A stretch of 64,000 nucleotides of DNA from Arenibacter palladensis (lineage in GTDB: Bacteria; Bacteroidota; Bacteroidia; Flavobacteriales; Flavobacteriaceae), in assembly GCF_900129275.1 (NCBI RefSeq), contig NZ_FQUX01000007.1, positions 230,123-294,122 on the forward strand, given 5' to 3'. The notes below the pieces were generated by a model. That model did not search any database. It worked only from the letters and a program-made list of their open reading frames with translations, and was not told the DNA's origin. Each line of letters opens with the position of its first letter. Position 1 is the stretch's first letter. This document shows, piece after piece, positions 10,253-19,715 of the stretch. Position numbers and translations under genes: made by a program.

Positions 10253-11551
10253 ATGAATATGAAACGGTTTTATATCATTCCATTTATAATTTTAACATAT
10301 TTCCTCACTTCTTTCAGCTCAAATATAACCGCAGATGACAATGATGGAAAATTTGTCGTTGTTTTGGATGCAGGGCATGGCGGTCATGATCCGGGCAATT
10401 TGGGGAACGGATATTTGGAAAAAAATATAGCCTTGAAGATTGTATTAAAAGTAGGGGAAATTTTGGAAAGGAACCCCAATATCAAGGTCATTTATACACG
10501 TAAGGACGATACCTTTGTAGATTTGTACCGTAGGGGTGAAATAGCTAATAAGGCCAATGCGGATTTGTTTGTTTCGGTTCACTGTGATTCACATAGTTCC
10601 GATGCCCATGGGGCAGGCACTTTTGTATTGGGGTTGCACGCCAATAAACAAAACTTTGAAATAGCAAAGAAGGAAAACTCGGTAATATATTTGGAGGATA
10701 ATTATGAAAGCAGATATGCCGCCTACGACATTAATTCCCCTGAATCAATAATAGGTCTTACCATTATGCAAGAAGAATTTCTGGATCAAAGTATCAATCT
10801 TGCAAAATTGATGCAGGATAATTTTTCTAACAAGTTGAAGAGAACTGACAGAAAAGTGAAGCAAGCTGGCTTTATTGTTCTTCATCAGACCTTTATGCCC
10901 AGCGTTCTGGTAGAAACCGGATTTTTAACGAACAAGGCTGAAGGTGCCTATTTAAATTCTGCCAAAGGACATAATGAAATGGGCAAGGCCATTGCAGATG
11001 CCATTCTGACCTACAAGGGTGAAATGATATCGGGCACGGAGGAGATAGCTATGAACAATACTCCTGTTGCCCCAGAACCAAAGCAGGAAGAGATTAAGAA
11101 ATCAACCACAACTACGGGGGGAAAGAAGTCTGAACAACTCGTTCTGGAACAAAAACCGGTCAAGAACATTCCTAAGACAGTGCTGGTAGTAAAGAATGAA
11201 ACGGATAATACTACCAAGGAAATTGTTAAGGAGCCTATAGAGAAAGAAGCGCCCAAAATAGTTGAAAAGGAACCCAAGAAAACCGAAAACATTATTTTTA
11301 AGGTACAAATTTTTGCAAGCTCAAAAAATATTCCGTTGGATTCAGAGAATTTTAAAGGGTTGAATACCTTGTCCAAAGAGCCTTATAAGAATCTATATCG
11401 TTATATGTATGGCAATACTGATTCCCATTTTCAAGCCACCCTTCTAAAGAGCAACGCAGACGCCAAAGGGTACAATACATCATATATAGTAGCCTATAAG
11501 GATGGGGTTCGAATTTCCGAAACGGAAGCTCTTAAATACGTTTCAGAATAA
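10253..11551 (+). CDS. N-acetylmuramoyl-L-alanine amidase (Amidase_3) with SPOR-like C-terminus
   Basis: A 432-residue secreted protein with a signal peptide (1-23). The Amidase_3 zinc catalytic domain covers about 34-255, with the expected metal and catalytic residues H42 (DAGHGG), E56, H110 (SVHCDSH) and E221 (VETGFLTN). A charged linker rich in K, E and T (about 260-345) follows. The C-terminal 85 residues resemble a SPOR-type peptidoglycan-binding domain (starting FKVQIFASS). It cleaves the amide between MurNAc and the stem peptide, in cell separation or wall turnover. It begins MNMK, so either methionine is possible as the start. The MCE gene follows after 56 nt. Confidence 0.92.
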   Translation: MNMKRFYIIPFIILTYFLTSFSSNITADDNDGKFVVVLDAGHGGHDPGNLGNGYLEKNIALKIVLKVGEILERNPNIKVIYTRKDDTFVDLYRRGEIANKANADLFVSVHCDSHSSDAHGAGTFVLGLHANKQNFEIAKKENSVIYLEDNYESRYAAYDINSPESIIGLTIMQEEFLDQSINLAKLMQDNFSNKLKRTDRKVKQAGFIVLHQTFMPSVLVETGFLTNKAEGAYLNSAKGHNEMGKAIADAILTYKGEMISGTEEIAMNNTPVAPEPKQEEIKKSTTTTGGKKSEQLVLEQKPVKNIPKTVLVVKNETDNTTKEIVKEPIEKEAPKIVEKEPKKTENIIFKVQIFASSKNIPLDSENFKGLNTLSKEPYKNLYRYMYGNTDSHFQATLLKSNADAKGYNTSYIVAYKDGVRISETEALKYVSE

Positions 11552-11607
11552 TAGTCGCTCATCTAAAAATTATTTCTAATTTTGTTAGGAACTGAAAATA
11601 AAAGCTT

Positions 11608-12564
11608 TTGAAAATATCTAGGGAAATAAAAACGGGTATTATAGTCTTAGGGGGTATCCTTTTATTCATACTTGGTTTTAGTTATTTAAAATCCACACCT
11701 CTTTTCGATAATAGCAAAACTTTCTATGCGGTATATCAGCATGTGGGAGGATTGCAATCCGGTACACAGGTTACCATCAATGGCTTTTCCGTAGGGAAGG
11801 TTAATGATATTAAATTCAATGATACATCCGGGAATCTATTGGTAACCTTTACGGTAGACAACGGCTTCACTTTTTCCAAAAATAGTAGTGCGGAATTATA
11901 TGATACCGGAATTATTGGAGGTAAGGGTATACAGATAAAACCCGTTTTTGATGATGCCGAAATGGCAAAATCTGGAGATACCCTTCCTTCCAGTACCAGA
12001 CCAGGACTTACGGAATTGGTACAGCAACGTTTGACTCCCTTGCAAATGAAAGTGGAAGGTGCGGTAACCAATGCCGACTCTTTGCTGATGAACGTTAATG
12101 ATATTCTGGACCTGAAAACAAGAAAGGATCTAAGGGAAAGTATAGCAGGATTGAACGAATTGGTAAGAAGTTTTCAGGGAAGCGCTAATTCCCTAAACCA
12201 AATTCTAACGGATAACAAGGATGATCTGGACAAGTCAATCACTAATTTAGGTGTCATCACCGATAATTTTAGCAAACTTTCAGATACATTGGCCAATGCC
12301 GGACTGGGCGAGACTATAAAAGGTTTGCAATCGACCATGGGGAAAATCAATGATATGATGGGGAAAATTGAAGGAGGAGAGGGTTCTTTGGGTAAATTGG
12401 TTAATGACAAAGAACTTTACAACAATCTAGCCGACGCCTCTAGGGAACTGGATTTACTTTTGCAGGATTTTCGCTTAAATCCCAAACGTTATGTGAATGT
12501 TTCCGTTTTTGGTAAAAAACAAATAGATTACACCATTCCTGAAGAAGACCCGGCCGACAAATAG
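11608..12564 (+). CDS. MlaD-family MCE-domain protein
   Basis: A 318-residue protein with an N-terminal transmembrane helix (about 9-27), one MCE domain (about 36-115, with the VGGLQSGTQV and IGGKGIQI strands), and a helical C-terminal region with heptad character (about 140-290). MCE proteins form the periplasmic, membrane-anchored subunit of phospholipid transport systems between inner and outer membranes. The ATPase and permease partners are not in this window. The start codon is TTG at 11608, immediately before the basic KISREIK stretch; no in-frame ATG gives a better start. The Fe-S protein gene follows after 11 nt. Confidence 0.88.
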   Translation: MKISREIKTGIIVLGGILLFILGFSYLKSTPLFDNSKTFYAVYQHVGGLQSGTQVTINGFSVGKVNDIKFNDTSGNLLVTFTVDNGFTFSKNSSAELYDTGIIGGKGIQIKPVFDDAEMAKSGDTLPSSTRPGLTELVQQRLTPLQMKVEGAVTNADSLLMNVNDILDLKTRKDLRESIAGLNELVRSFQGSANSLNQILTDNKDDLDKSITNLGVITDNFSKLSDTLANAGLGETIKGLQSTMGKINDMMGKIEGGEGSLGKLVNDKELYNNLADASRELDLLLQDFRLNPKRYVNVSVFGKKQIDYTIPEEDPADK

Positions 12565-12575
12565 AGAACCACAAT

Positions 12576-13901
12576 ATGGAATATATTTCTAATATTATTT
12601 TTGCAATTATACTTTTTGCGGGAATTGGATTTTTTGCAAAAAATATTAAAAAGCTCTCCCGAAATATAAAATTGGGTAAAGCTGTCGACACCAGTGATAA
12701 TAAACCCCAAAGGTGGAACAATATGTTCAGGATTGCACTGGGACAGACTAAAATGGTAGTACGTCCTATACCCGGGATTCTTCACATCATAGTCTATCTA
12801 GGTTTTATTATTATTAATATCGAGGTCCTCGAAATTATTATAGATGGTCTTCTAGGTTCCCATAGGATATTTGCCTTTTTGGGTAGATTTTACAGTTTTC
12901 TAATTGGATCTTTCGAAATACTGGCCTTGTTGGTCATTGTTGCGGTGGTTGTTTTTTGGATCCGCAGGAATCTGATCAAGTTAAAGAGATTCCTGAATCC
13001 GGAGATGAAAGGGTGGCCTAAAAAAGATGGAAATTTGATTCTTTACATAGAATTGGTACTGATGATACTTTTTTTGACCATGAATGCCGCTGATTATCAA
13101 TTACAGCAAATGAACGTGGCCCATTATACCAAGGCAGGGGCTTTTCCCATTAGCCAATTCATTGCCCCCTTATTTCAAGATATGTCGACATCCTCTATCA
13201 TTTTGATAGAAAGGTCGGCATGGTGGTTGCATATTGTTGGTATTTTAATGTTCCTGAATTATTTATATTATTCCAAGCATTTACATATTTTGTTGGCATT
13301 TCCAAACACTTATTTTGGAAGGCTAAAACCTAAGGGACAGTTCGAAAATCTAGAGGCAGTGACCAAGGAAGTAAAGCTCATGATGGATCCGAGTGCCGAT
13401 CCATTCGCCGCACCGGATGAGCATGCACCCGTACCTGAAAAATTTGGAGCTTCGGATGTTATGGACCTTAAATGGGTGCAATTGCTGAATGCCTATACTT
13501 GTACGGAATGTGGTAGATGTACCAGTGAATGCCCAGCCAACCAAACGGGTAAAAAGTTATCCCCCCGTAAAATTATGATGGATACCAGGGATAGGTTGGA
13601 AGAAGTTGGCAAGAATATTGATGCCAATAAGGGAGAGTTCGTTGCAGATGGTAAACAGTTGTTGGGAGACTATATAACCCATGAGGAACTTTGGGCATGT
13701 ACCTCGTGTAATGCTTGTGTAGAGGCCTGTCCCGTTAGTATTGATCCTTTGTCCATTATTATGGATATGAGACAATATTTGGTTATGGAGCAATCTGCCG
13801 CACCATCGGACTTAAACAATATGATGGGAAATATTGAAAATAATGGGGCACCTTGGCCATTCAACCAAATGGATAGGCTTAACTGGTCCAAGGAATCATA
13901 A
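12576..13901 (+). CDS. Membrane Fe-S oxidoreductase with two 4Fe-4S clusters (HdrC/GlpC-like)
   Basis: A 441-residue protein. The N-terminal half has about five membrane segments (about 5-21, 65-90, 105-128, 153-170, 214-232), resembling the cytochrome-b-like part of nitrate-reductase gamma/HdrE proteins. The soluble C-terminal half has two ferredoxin-type motifs, C309-C312-C315-C319 and C375-C378-C381-C385, each ending CP. The next gene encodes the cysteine-rich CCG-domain subunit, 16 nt downstream. The pair is widespread in Bacteroidota and is presumed to move electrons between the quinone pool and an unknown soluble donor. Confidence 0.88.
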   Translation: MEYISNIIFAIILFAGIGFFAKNIKKLSRNIKLGKAVDTSDNKPQRWNNMFRIALGQTKMVVRPIPGILHIIVYLGFIIINIEVLEIIIDGLLGSHRIFAFLGRFYSFLIGSFEILALLVIVAVVVFWIRRNLIKLKRFLNPEMKGWPKKDGNLILYIELVLMILFLTMNAADYQLQQMNVAHYTKAGAFPISQFIAPLFQDMSTSSIILIERSAWWLHIVGILMFLNYLYYSKHLHILLAFPNTYFGRLKPKGQFENLEAVTKEVKLMMDPSADPFAAPDEHAPVPEKFGASDVMDLKWVQLLNAYTCTECGRCTSECPANQTGKKLSPRKIMMDTRDRLEEVGKNIDANKGEFVADGKQLLGDYITHEELWACTSCNACVEACPVSIDPLSIIMDMRQYLVMEQSAAPSDLNNMMGNIENNGAPWPFNQMDRLNWSKES

Positions 13902-13917
13902 AGAAATTACCGTTAAC

Positions 13918-14709
13918 ATGGAAAATGAATTGAAAGTACCCACAATGGCAGAACTTTTTGCCGCAGGCCAGCAACCAGAAGTGTTGTTTTGGGTAGGCTG
14001 TGCAGGAAGTTTTGATGATCGTGCAAAAAAAATTACGAAAGCCTTTGTCAAGATTTTAAACAAGGCGAATGTTAGTTTTGCCGTTTTGGGTACCGAAGAG
14101 AGCTGTACGGGAGATCCTGCAAAAAGGGCGGGGAATGAATTTTTGTTTCAGATGCAGGCAGTGACCAATATTGAGGTTTTAAACGCTTACGAAGTAAAGA
14201 AAGTGGTAACGGCTTGCCCTCATTGTTTTAATACCCTGAAAAATGAATATCCCGGCCTTGGAGGTAATTATGAGGTAGTGCACCATACCCAGTTCTTAAA
14301 ACAGTTGTTGGATGATGGCCGAATTAGTATGGAAGGTGGTCAGTTTAAAGGGAAAAGAATAACTTTTCATGACCCTTGTTATTTGGGAAGGGCCAATAAC
14401 GTGTATGAAGCTCCTCGCGATTTAATACGCAAGTTGGATGCCGAATTGGTGGAAATGAAAAATTGCAAAAAGCGCGGATTGTGTTGTGGAGCTGGAGGAG
14501 CACAAATGTTCAAAGAGCCGGAAAAAGGAAGTAAGGATATTAATATTGAACGCACGGAACAAGCTTTGGATATTAAACCGGAAATAATTGCGGCAGGATG
14601 TCCGTTTTGTAACACTATGCTGACCGATGGGGTAAAAAATAAGGAAAAGGAATCCTCCGTGGCAGTAATGGATATTGCCGAGTTGATAGCCAGTGCAGAG
14701 GATTTGTAA
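13918..14709 (+). CDS. Cysteine-rich Fe-S protein, CCG domain (HdrB/GlpC/LutA-like)
   Basis: A 263-residue soluble protein starting at the ATG at 13918 (MENELKVP). The reading frame is open further upstream to 13834, but that would overlap the preceding gene by 68 nt. Two CCG-type cysteine-rich segments are visible: FWVGCAGSFD and TACPHCFNTL in the first half, GLCCGAGGA and AGCPFCNTM in the second. This is the pattern of heterodisulfide-reductase subunit B and of the lactate and glycerol-3-phosphate oxidoreductases. With the preceding gene it forms a two-subunit oxidoreductase; the substrate is not evident. Confidence 0.87.
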   Translation: MENELKVPTMAELFAAGQQPEVLFWVGCAGSFDDRAKKITKAFVKILNKANVSFAVLGTEESCTGDPAKRAGNEFLFQMQAVTNIEVLNAYEVKKVVTACPHCFNTLKNEYPGLGGNYEVVHHTQFLKQLLDDGRISMEGGQFKGKRITFHDPCYLGRANNVYEAPRDLIRKLDAELVEMKNCKKRGLCCGAGGAQMFKEPEKGSKDINIERTEQALDIKPEIIAAGCPFCNTMLTDGVKNKEKESSVAVMDIAELIASAEDL

Positions 14710-14890
14710 ATTGGACACAACAATAACCATGATATTCTCGTTTGGCTTTGAATAGTTTAAGGAGAATATTAAAATAGAAGTTAATAACCAATCTTTAGAA
14801 TTAGACAGACCAAGATCAAAACCAGGTAGAATAAAACCGGACGAATACTAAATAATTGAATCGTTTGGGTGAACATTAAAAATTTAATAG

Positions 14891-15373
14891 ATGCTCGTAG
14901 AATTTAATACATTACCGGATGAATCTAGAGTTTGGATCTTTCAAGCCAGTAGAAGTTTTTCTGAGGAAGAATTACAGCAGCTAAGGCAGGAACTGGATGC
15001 CTTTATAGCAGATTGGACCGCTCATGGCAGCGATTTGCGTGCTGGCTATGAAATTAGATATAACAGGTTTATTATCCTTGCCCTAGATCAAACCCTCAAC
15101 GCTGCTACCGGATGTTCCATAGACGCTTCGGTACGCTTTATTCAACAGTTGGAACAAAAGTATAAGGTAGAATTGTTGGACAAGATGAACGTGTCTTATA
15201 AGCAGGGTGATTTTGTGGCTTACAAATCCTTGGTCGACTTCAAAAAAATGGCCAAGCAGAAAGCCGTTTCTAAAAATACCATTGTCTTTAATAATTTGGT
15301 AACCAATAAGCACGAATACCAGAATCATTGGGAGGTGCCTGCGGAAGAAAGCTGGCATGGTCGTTTTATGTAG
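14891..15373 (+). CDS. Conserved Bacteroidota protein, often mislabelled ABC transporter ATPase
   Basis: A 160-residue soluble protein with no signal peptide and no membrane segment. Close relatives in flavobacteria are commonly listed as ABC transporter ATPase, but there is no Walker A (GxxxxGKS/T), no LSGGQ signature and no Walker B here, so that label is not supported. The central WTAHGSDL and ATGCSIDASV segments and a C-terminal ESWHGRF are the visible landmarks. Function is unknown. It is 181 nt downstream of the Fe-S module and followed by a stem-loop, so it is probably a single-gene unit. Confidence 0.85.
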   Translation: MLVEFNTLPDESRVWIFQASRSFSEEELQQLRQELDAFIADWTAHGSDLRAGYEIRYNRFIILALDQTLNAATGCSIDASVRFIQQLEQKYKVELLDKMNVSYKQGDFVAYKSLVDFKKMAKQKAVSKNTIVFNNLVTNKHEYQNHWEVPAEESWHGRFM

Positions 15374-15392
15374 GCTTCACCGGTTGAAAATA

Positions 15393-15421
15393 CAACTAAA
15401 CCATGGGTTTGGGTTGTTTTT
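15393..15421 (+). terminator. Putative rho-independent terminator after the 160-residue protein gene
   Basis: An inverted repeat (caactaaacc paired with ggtttgggttg, one bulge and one G-U pair, loop atg) is followed directly by five Ts. It lies 20 nt after the stop at 15373. Confidence 0.5.
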
Positions 15422-15465
15422 CGAATAAGTATAATAATTCAAATAATTCTTAGTTACCATCAAAG

Positions 15466-18390
15466 ATGGATCTTTTTATGCGCATTAATTACCTAGTATT
15501 ACTATTCATATTATCAATTTACACAGTTCAAGGTCAAATAAACCCTTTGGTGACCAAGGATACTTTGGCTCAACGAAACTGGGTGGAGACTACATATAGT
15601 CAAATGTCCCTGGATGAAAGATTGGGACAGTTGTTTATGGTGATGGTTACTTCGGACCAGGATAAGGCCAGTACGGAAAGAACAAAAAAGTTGATCAAGG
15701 AACATCACATTGGGGGGGTTATTTTTTCTACGGGCGGTCCCGTTCGTCAGGCACAATTGACTAACGATTTTCAAAAGAACTCCAAAGTTCCGTTAATGAT
15801 AGGTATGGATGCCGAATGGGGTCTGGCAATGAGATTGGATTCTACCTATGCCTTCCCCTGGAATATGACCTTAGGGGCTATTAAGGATAATGCCATAGTG
15901 GAAAAAGTAGGACACCGGATAGGCGAACACGCAAAAAGATTGGGAGTGCATATTAATTTTGCCCCTGACATAGATATCAATATAAATCCTCAGAATCCTA
16001 TAATTGGGAATCGCTCATTTGGAGAGGACCGCGAAAATGTGGCACAAAAAGGGATTGCCTACATGAGAGGTATGGAAAAGGCCGGAGTTTTGTCAAGTGG
16101 GAAGCATTTTCCAGGACATGGCGATACCGCTGTGGATTCGCACAAGGCATTGCCGGTAATCGATTTTACAAGGGAGCGTTTGGACAGTATTGAGCTATAT
16201 CCCTATAGAAAATTGATCAAGGAAGGTCTAAGTAGCGTTATGGTGGCTCATTTAAGCGTACCAAGCCTAGAAATAAAGGAAGGCCATCCTTCGTCCTTAT
16301 CCGAGCAGATTATTGGGGATGTATTACAGGAACAATTAAACTTTAAGGGATTGGTATTCACCGATGCGCTAAATATGAAGGGTGTATCCAATTTTGCCAA
16401 AGAAGGTGAGGTAGAACTATCCGCGTTTTTGGCTGGGAATGATATTCTGTTAATGCCTTTGGATGTTGCCAAGGCCAAGGCCAAACTTTTGGAAGCCTAT
16501 AATAAAGGTAGGATTACAGAAAACAGACTTGCCACTTCCGTAAAGAAGATTCTGATGGCAAAATATAAGGTGGGTCTTAACGCCTATAAACCTATAGATA
16601 CCAAAAATCTTTATGAAGAATTAAATTCTTTGGAGGATGATATTTTGTATGAGGAAGCTATAGAGAATGCCATTACCGTAGTTAAAAACGACTTTTCATT
16701 GTTGGCCATCAAAAAGTTGGAAAATAAGAAAATTGCCTATGTAAAGTTTGGGGATGCGGAAAGTGACCCCTTTCTGAGGGAATTGAACAAATATGCTACT
16801 GTAACACAGATTAATGGTAAGGATATAACCACTTTAAAGCAGAAGCTAAGTGAGTACAATTTAGTGATTATAGGGTTGCACAAAAGTAATGAAAGCCCGT
16901 GGAAAGCTTATAAATTTACCAAAAATGAACTTTCATGGTTAGGGGAAATAGCGAAGGAGCGCACCTCCAATCTTATTTTAGCCGTATTTGCAAAACCCTA
17001 TGCTCTATTGGAGGTGCCCTCTTTTGACAGCATCGACGCCGTGATCGTGGGGTACCAAAATAGTGAATTGGCCCAGGAAAAAACAGCACAGGTAATTTTT
17101 GGGGCACTTCCGGCAAAAGGGATTTTGCCAGTTACCTCCCACAGTGACTTTCCTGTTAATACAACTATTCCTTTAGAGTCCTTGATGCGTTTGGGATATA
17201 GTTTTCCGGAGAGGGTTGGAATAAGTTCCAGTAAATTGGCCAAAGTGGATGAAATGGTTAAAAATGGGATTGATTCCTTGATGTTTCCAGGAGCACAGAT
17301 CGTTGTCGCTAGGAAGGGAAAAGTAATCTACAATAAAGGGTTTGGAAAGCCAACCTATGATTCCGACGAAAAAATAACACCGGACCATATTTATGATTTG
17401 GCATCCATTACCAAGATATTGGCAACCTTGCCTATGGTAATGAAGATGGAAGAGGAGGGTAAAATTGCTTTGGATAACACCTTTGAGGAACTTATACCGG
17501 ACTATTCGGATACCGAGTTGAAAAATGTGACTGTTCTAAAGGCGTTATCCCATTATGGTAGATTGCCCGCCTGGATTGCCTTTTACATCAATACCTTGGA
17601 CGAGAAGAGAAAACCTTCCAATCAGTTTTATAGGTCTCAGCCAACAAATGGTTTTTCTGTTAAGGTGGCCGATCAGTTATTCATATCCGATATGTACAAG
17701 GATTCCATTTACAATAGGATTGGTAGACAGCACTTAAAGTCCAATAGGTATCGTTATAGCGACATAGCCTATTACGTAATGAAAAAATATATAGAGGATA
17801 CGTACAAAACGCGGTTGGATAGTTTGGCCGATGAGTTTTTGTATAAGCCCATAGGTGCCACTCATACCAGTTATAATCCTTTGGACAGATTTTTAAAGGG
17901 GGATATAGTTCCATCGGAGGAAGATAATTACTATAGATATCAGACGGTACAGGGTTATGTGCATGATATGGGGGCTGCCATGCAAGGTGGAGTAGGGGGG
18001 CATGCCGGACTATTCAGTAATGCCAATGATGTTGCCAAGATTATGCAGATGTATCTTCAAAATGGCTTTTACGGTGGACAACAGTTCTTGGAGGCCAGAA
18101 CGATCAAGAAGTTTAATACCTGCTACTTTTGTGATAGAAATGTCCGGCGTGGTATAGGTTTCGATAAACCGGAACCAAATGGCGGCGGTCCCGCCTGCAG
18201 TTTGGTTTCAAGGAAAAGTTTCGGACATAGTGGATTTACAGGTACTTATACTTGGGCCGATCCCGAAAAGGATTTGGTATATGTTTTTTTGTCCAACAGG
18301 ACCTACCCATCGGCTTCCAATACCCTTTTAGTTAAATCTGGGTTAAGAACAAGGATTCAGAAGGCCATTTATGAATCGATTATAAATTAA
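15466..18390 (+). CDS. GH3 beta-N-acetylglucosaminidase fused to a beta-lactamase-like serine hydrolase
   Basis: A 974-residue exported protein. The signal peptide is about 1-23; M5 is an alternative start. The GH3/NagZ-like domain (about 35-370) has the KHFPGHGDT loop (K213, H214, H218) with DSH at 224-226 and a nucleophile D300 in FTDALNMKG. A GH3 C-terminal region (about 395-580) follows. A class C beta-lactamase/PBP4-like domain (about 585-970) has SITK (S647, K650), YSD (Y764) and a late HSGFTG in place of KTG. NagZ-type enzymes release GlcNAc from anhydromuropeptides, and the serine hydrolase could act on peptides or esters. The fusion recurs in Bacteroidota and is probably a periplasmic wall-recycling enzyme. 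Confidence 0.9.
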   Translation: MDLFMRINYLVLLFILSIYTVQGQINPLVTKDTLAQRNWVETTYSQMSLDERLGQLFMVMVTSDQDKASTERTKKLIKEHHIGGVIFSTGGPVRQAQLTNDFQKNSKVPLMIGMDAEWGLAMRLDSTYAFPWNMTLGAIKDNAIVEKVGHRIGEHAKRLGVHINFAPDIDININPQNPIIGNRSFGEDRENVAQKGIAYMRGMEKAGVLSSGKHFPGHGDTAVDSHKALPVIDFTRERLDSIELYPYRKLIKEGLSSVMVAHLSVPSLEIKEGHPSSLSEQIIGDVLQEQLNFKGLVFTDALNMKGVSNFAKEGEVELSAFLAGNDILLMPLDVAKAKAKLLEAYNKGRITENRLATSVKKILMAKYKVGLNAYKPIDTKNLYEELNSLEDDILYEEAIENAITVVKNDFSLLAIKKLENKKIAYVKFGDAESDPFLRELNKYATVTQINGKDITTLKQKLSEYNLVIIGLHKSNESPWKAYKFTKNELSWLGEIAKERTSNLILAVFAKPYALLEVPSFDSIDAVIVGYQNSELAQEKTAQVIFGALPAKGILPVTSHSDFPVNTTIPLESLMRLGYSFPERVGISSSKLAKVDEMVKNGIDSLMFPGAQIVVARKGKVIYNKGFGKPTYDSDEKITPDHIYDLASITKILATLPMVMKMEEEGKIALDNTFEELIPDYSDTELKNVTVLKALSHYGRLPAWIAFYINTLDEKRKPSNQFYRSQPTNGFSVKVADQLFISDMYKDSIYNRIGRQHLKSNRYRYSDIAYYVMKKYIEDTYKTRLDSLADEFLYKPIGATHTSYNPLDRFLKGDIVPSEEDNYYRYQTVQGYVHDMGAAMQGGVGGHAGLFSNANDVAKIMQMYLQNGFYGGQQFLEARTIKKFNTCYFCDRNVRRGIGFDKPEPNGGGPACSLVSRKSFGHSGFTGTYTWADPEKDLVYVFLSNRTYPSASNTLLVKSGLRTRIQKAIYESIIN

Positions 18391-18566
18391 ACCTTTACTT
18401 TGTATAAATATAAATCAGGGTTTATAGGAGGAATTTATCATTTTGTTTTAGTCATTCTGAAATTTTATCCATTTTCCTTCGACTAATTTTTTTTAGGGCC
18501 AAAATTTATGGGATCCTTGAGGCATGGCCAGTATATGCAACCTCTAAATGAATTAAAAATAAATAG

Positions 18567-19715
18567 ATGAAAATAGCAATAGTATGTTATCCTACTTTTG
18601 GAGGTAGCGGGGTGGTAGCGACGGAATTGGGAATTGCCTTGGCTAATAGAGGGCACGAAGTTCATTTTATTACTTACCGCCAACCGGTTCGTTTGGAGTT
18701 GCTTAGCAATAAGATATACTTTCATGAAGTACATGTGCCTGAGTATCCCCTATTCCATTACCAGCCATATGAATTGGCCCTTTCCAGTAAATTGGTAGAT
18801 ACTATTAAATTGTTTGGAATTGAGTTATTGCATGTGCATTATGCCATTCCTCATGCTTATGCCGGCTATATGGCCAAGAAGATGCTGGAGGAGGAGGGCA
18901 TTTATATACCAATGGTTACCACCTTGCATGGTACGGATATAACTTTGGTAGGCAAGCACCCCTTTTATAGGCCAGCAGTAAATTTTAGTATCAATCAATC
19001 CGATGTGGTTACTTCGGTTTCCCAAAACCTCAAGGAAAGTACCTTGGAGTTGTTCGATATAAAAAATGAAATAGAGGTTATCCCGAATTTTATAGATAAG
19101 AGGAAATACAGTATGAACTTCACGGACTGTCAGCGTTCCTTGATGGCCTCTGAGGATGAAAAAATTATCACGCACATCAGTAATTTTAGGAAGGTTAAGC
19201 GTATTCCTGATGTGATACAAATTTTTAATAAGATTCAAAAAAAGATTCCGGCCAAGTTGATCATGGTAGGGGAGGGGCCAGAAAAAGAAGGTGCCGAACG
19301 TTTGTGCGAGGAGCTTGGGATTGCCAATAAGGTGATCTTTCTTGGCAATAGTAACGAGATCGATAGAATTTTATGCTTTTCAGATCTTTTTCTTTTGCCG
19401 TCGCAGACAGAAAGTTTTGGACTTGCCGCTTTGGAAGCAATGATCAATAGGGTAGCTATTATTTCCAGTAATACAGGTGGAATACCTGAGGTTAATCGAC
19501 AGGGAGTTACCGGCTATTTAAGCGATGTAGGCAATGTAGATGAGATGGCCCAAAATGCACTTAAAATATTGAGTGACGACCAAACTTTGGAAAAGTTCAA
19601 AAACAATGCGGCAATAGCAGCTATGGATTTTGATATCTTAAAAGTATTGCCACTGTATGAGGCTGTTTATGAAAAGGCCCTTTTGGCGAGACATGAAAGT
19701 TTAGAACAGAATTAA
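18567..19715 (+). CDS. bshA: N-acetyl-alpha-D-glucosaminyl L-malate synthase, bacillithiol biosynthesis
   Basis: A 382-residue GT4 retaining glycosyltransferase. The N-terminus CYPTFGGSGVVATELG and the HVHYAIPHA and TTLHGTDITLVG segments are characteristic of BshA rather than of general GT4 enzymes. The donor-binding E-x7-E segment is ESFGLAALEAM (about 285-295). It joins GlcNAc from UDP-GlcNAc to L-malate, the first step of bacillithiol, the low-molecular-weight thiol used by many Bacteroidota. It is cytosolic. The stop overlaps the start of the next gene by one base (TAATG), indicating translational coupling. Confidence 0.94.
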   Translation: MKIAIVCYPTFGGSGVVATELGIALANRGHEVHFITYRQPVRLELLSNKIYFHEVHVPEYPLFHYQPYELALSSKLVDTIKLFGIELLHVHYAIPHAYAGYMAKKMLEEEGIYIPMVTTLHGTDITLVGKHPFYRPAVNFSINQSDVVTSVSQNLKESTLELFDIKNEIEVIPNFIDKRKYSMNFTDCQRSLMASEDEKIITHISNFRKVKRIPDVIQIFNKIQKKIPAKLIMVGEGPEKEGAERLCEELGIANKVIFLGNSNEIDRILCFSDLFLLPSQTESFGLAALEAMINRVAIISSNTGGIPEVNRQGVTGYLSDVGNVDEMAQNALKILSDDQTLEKFKNNAAIAAMDFDILKVLPLYEAVYEKALLARHESLEQN

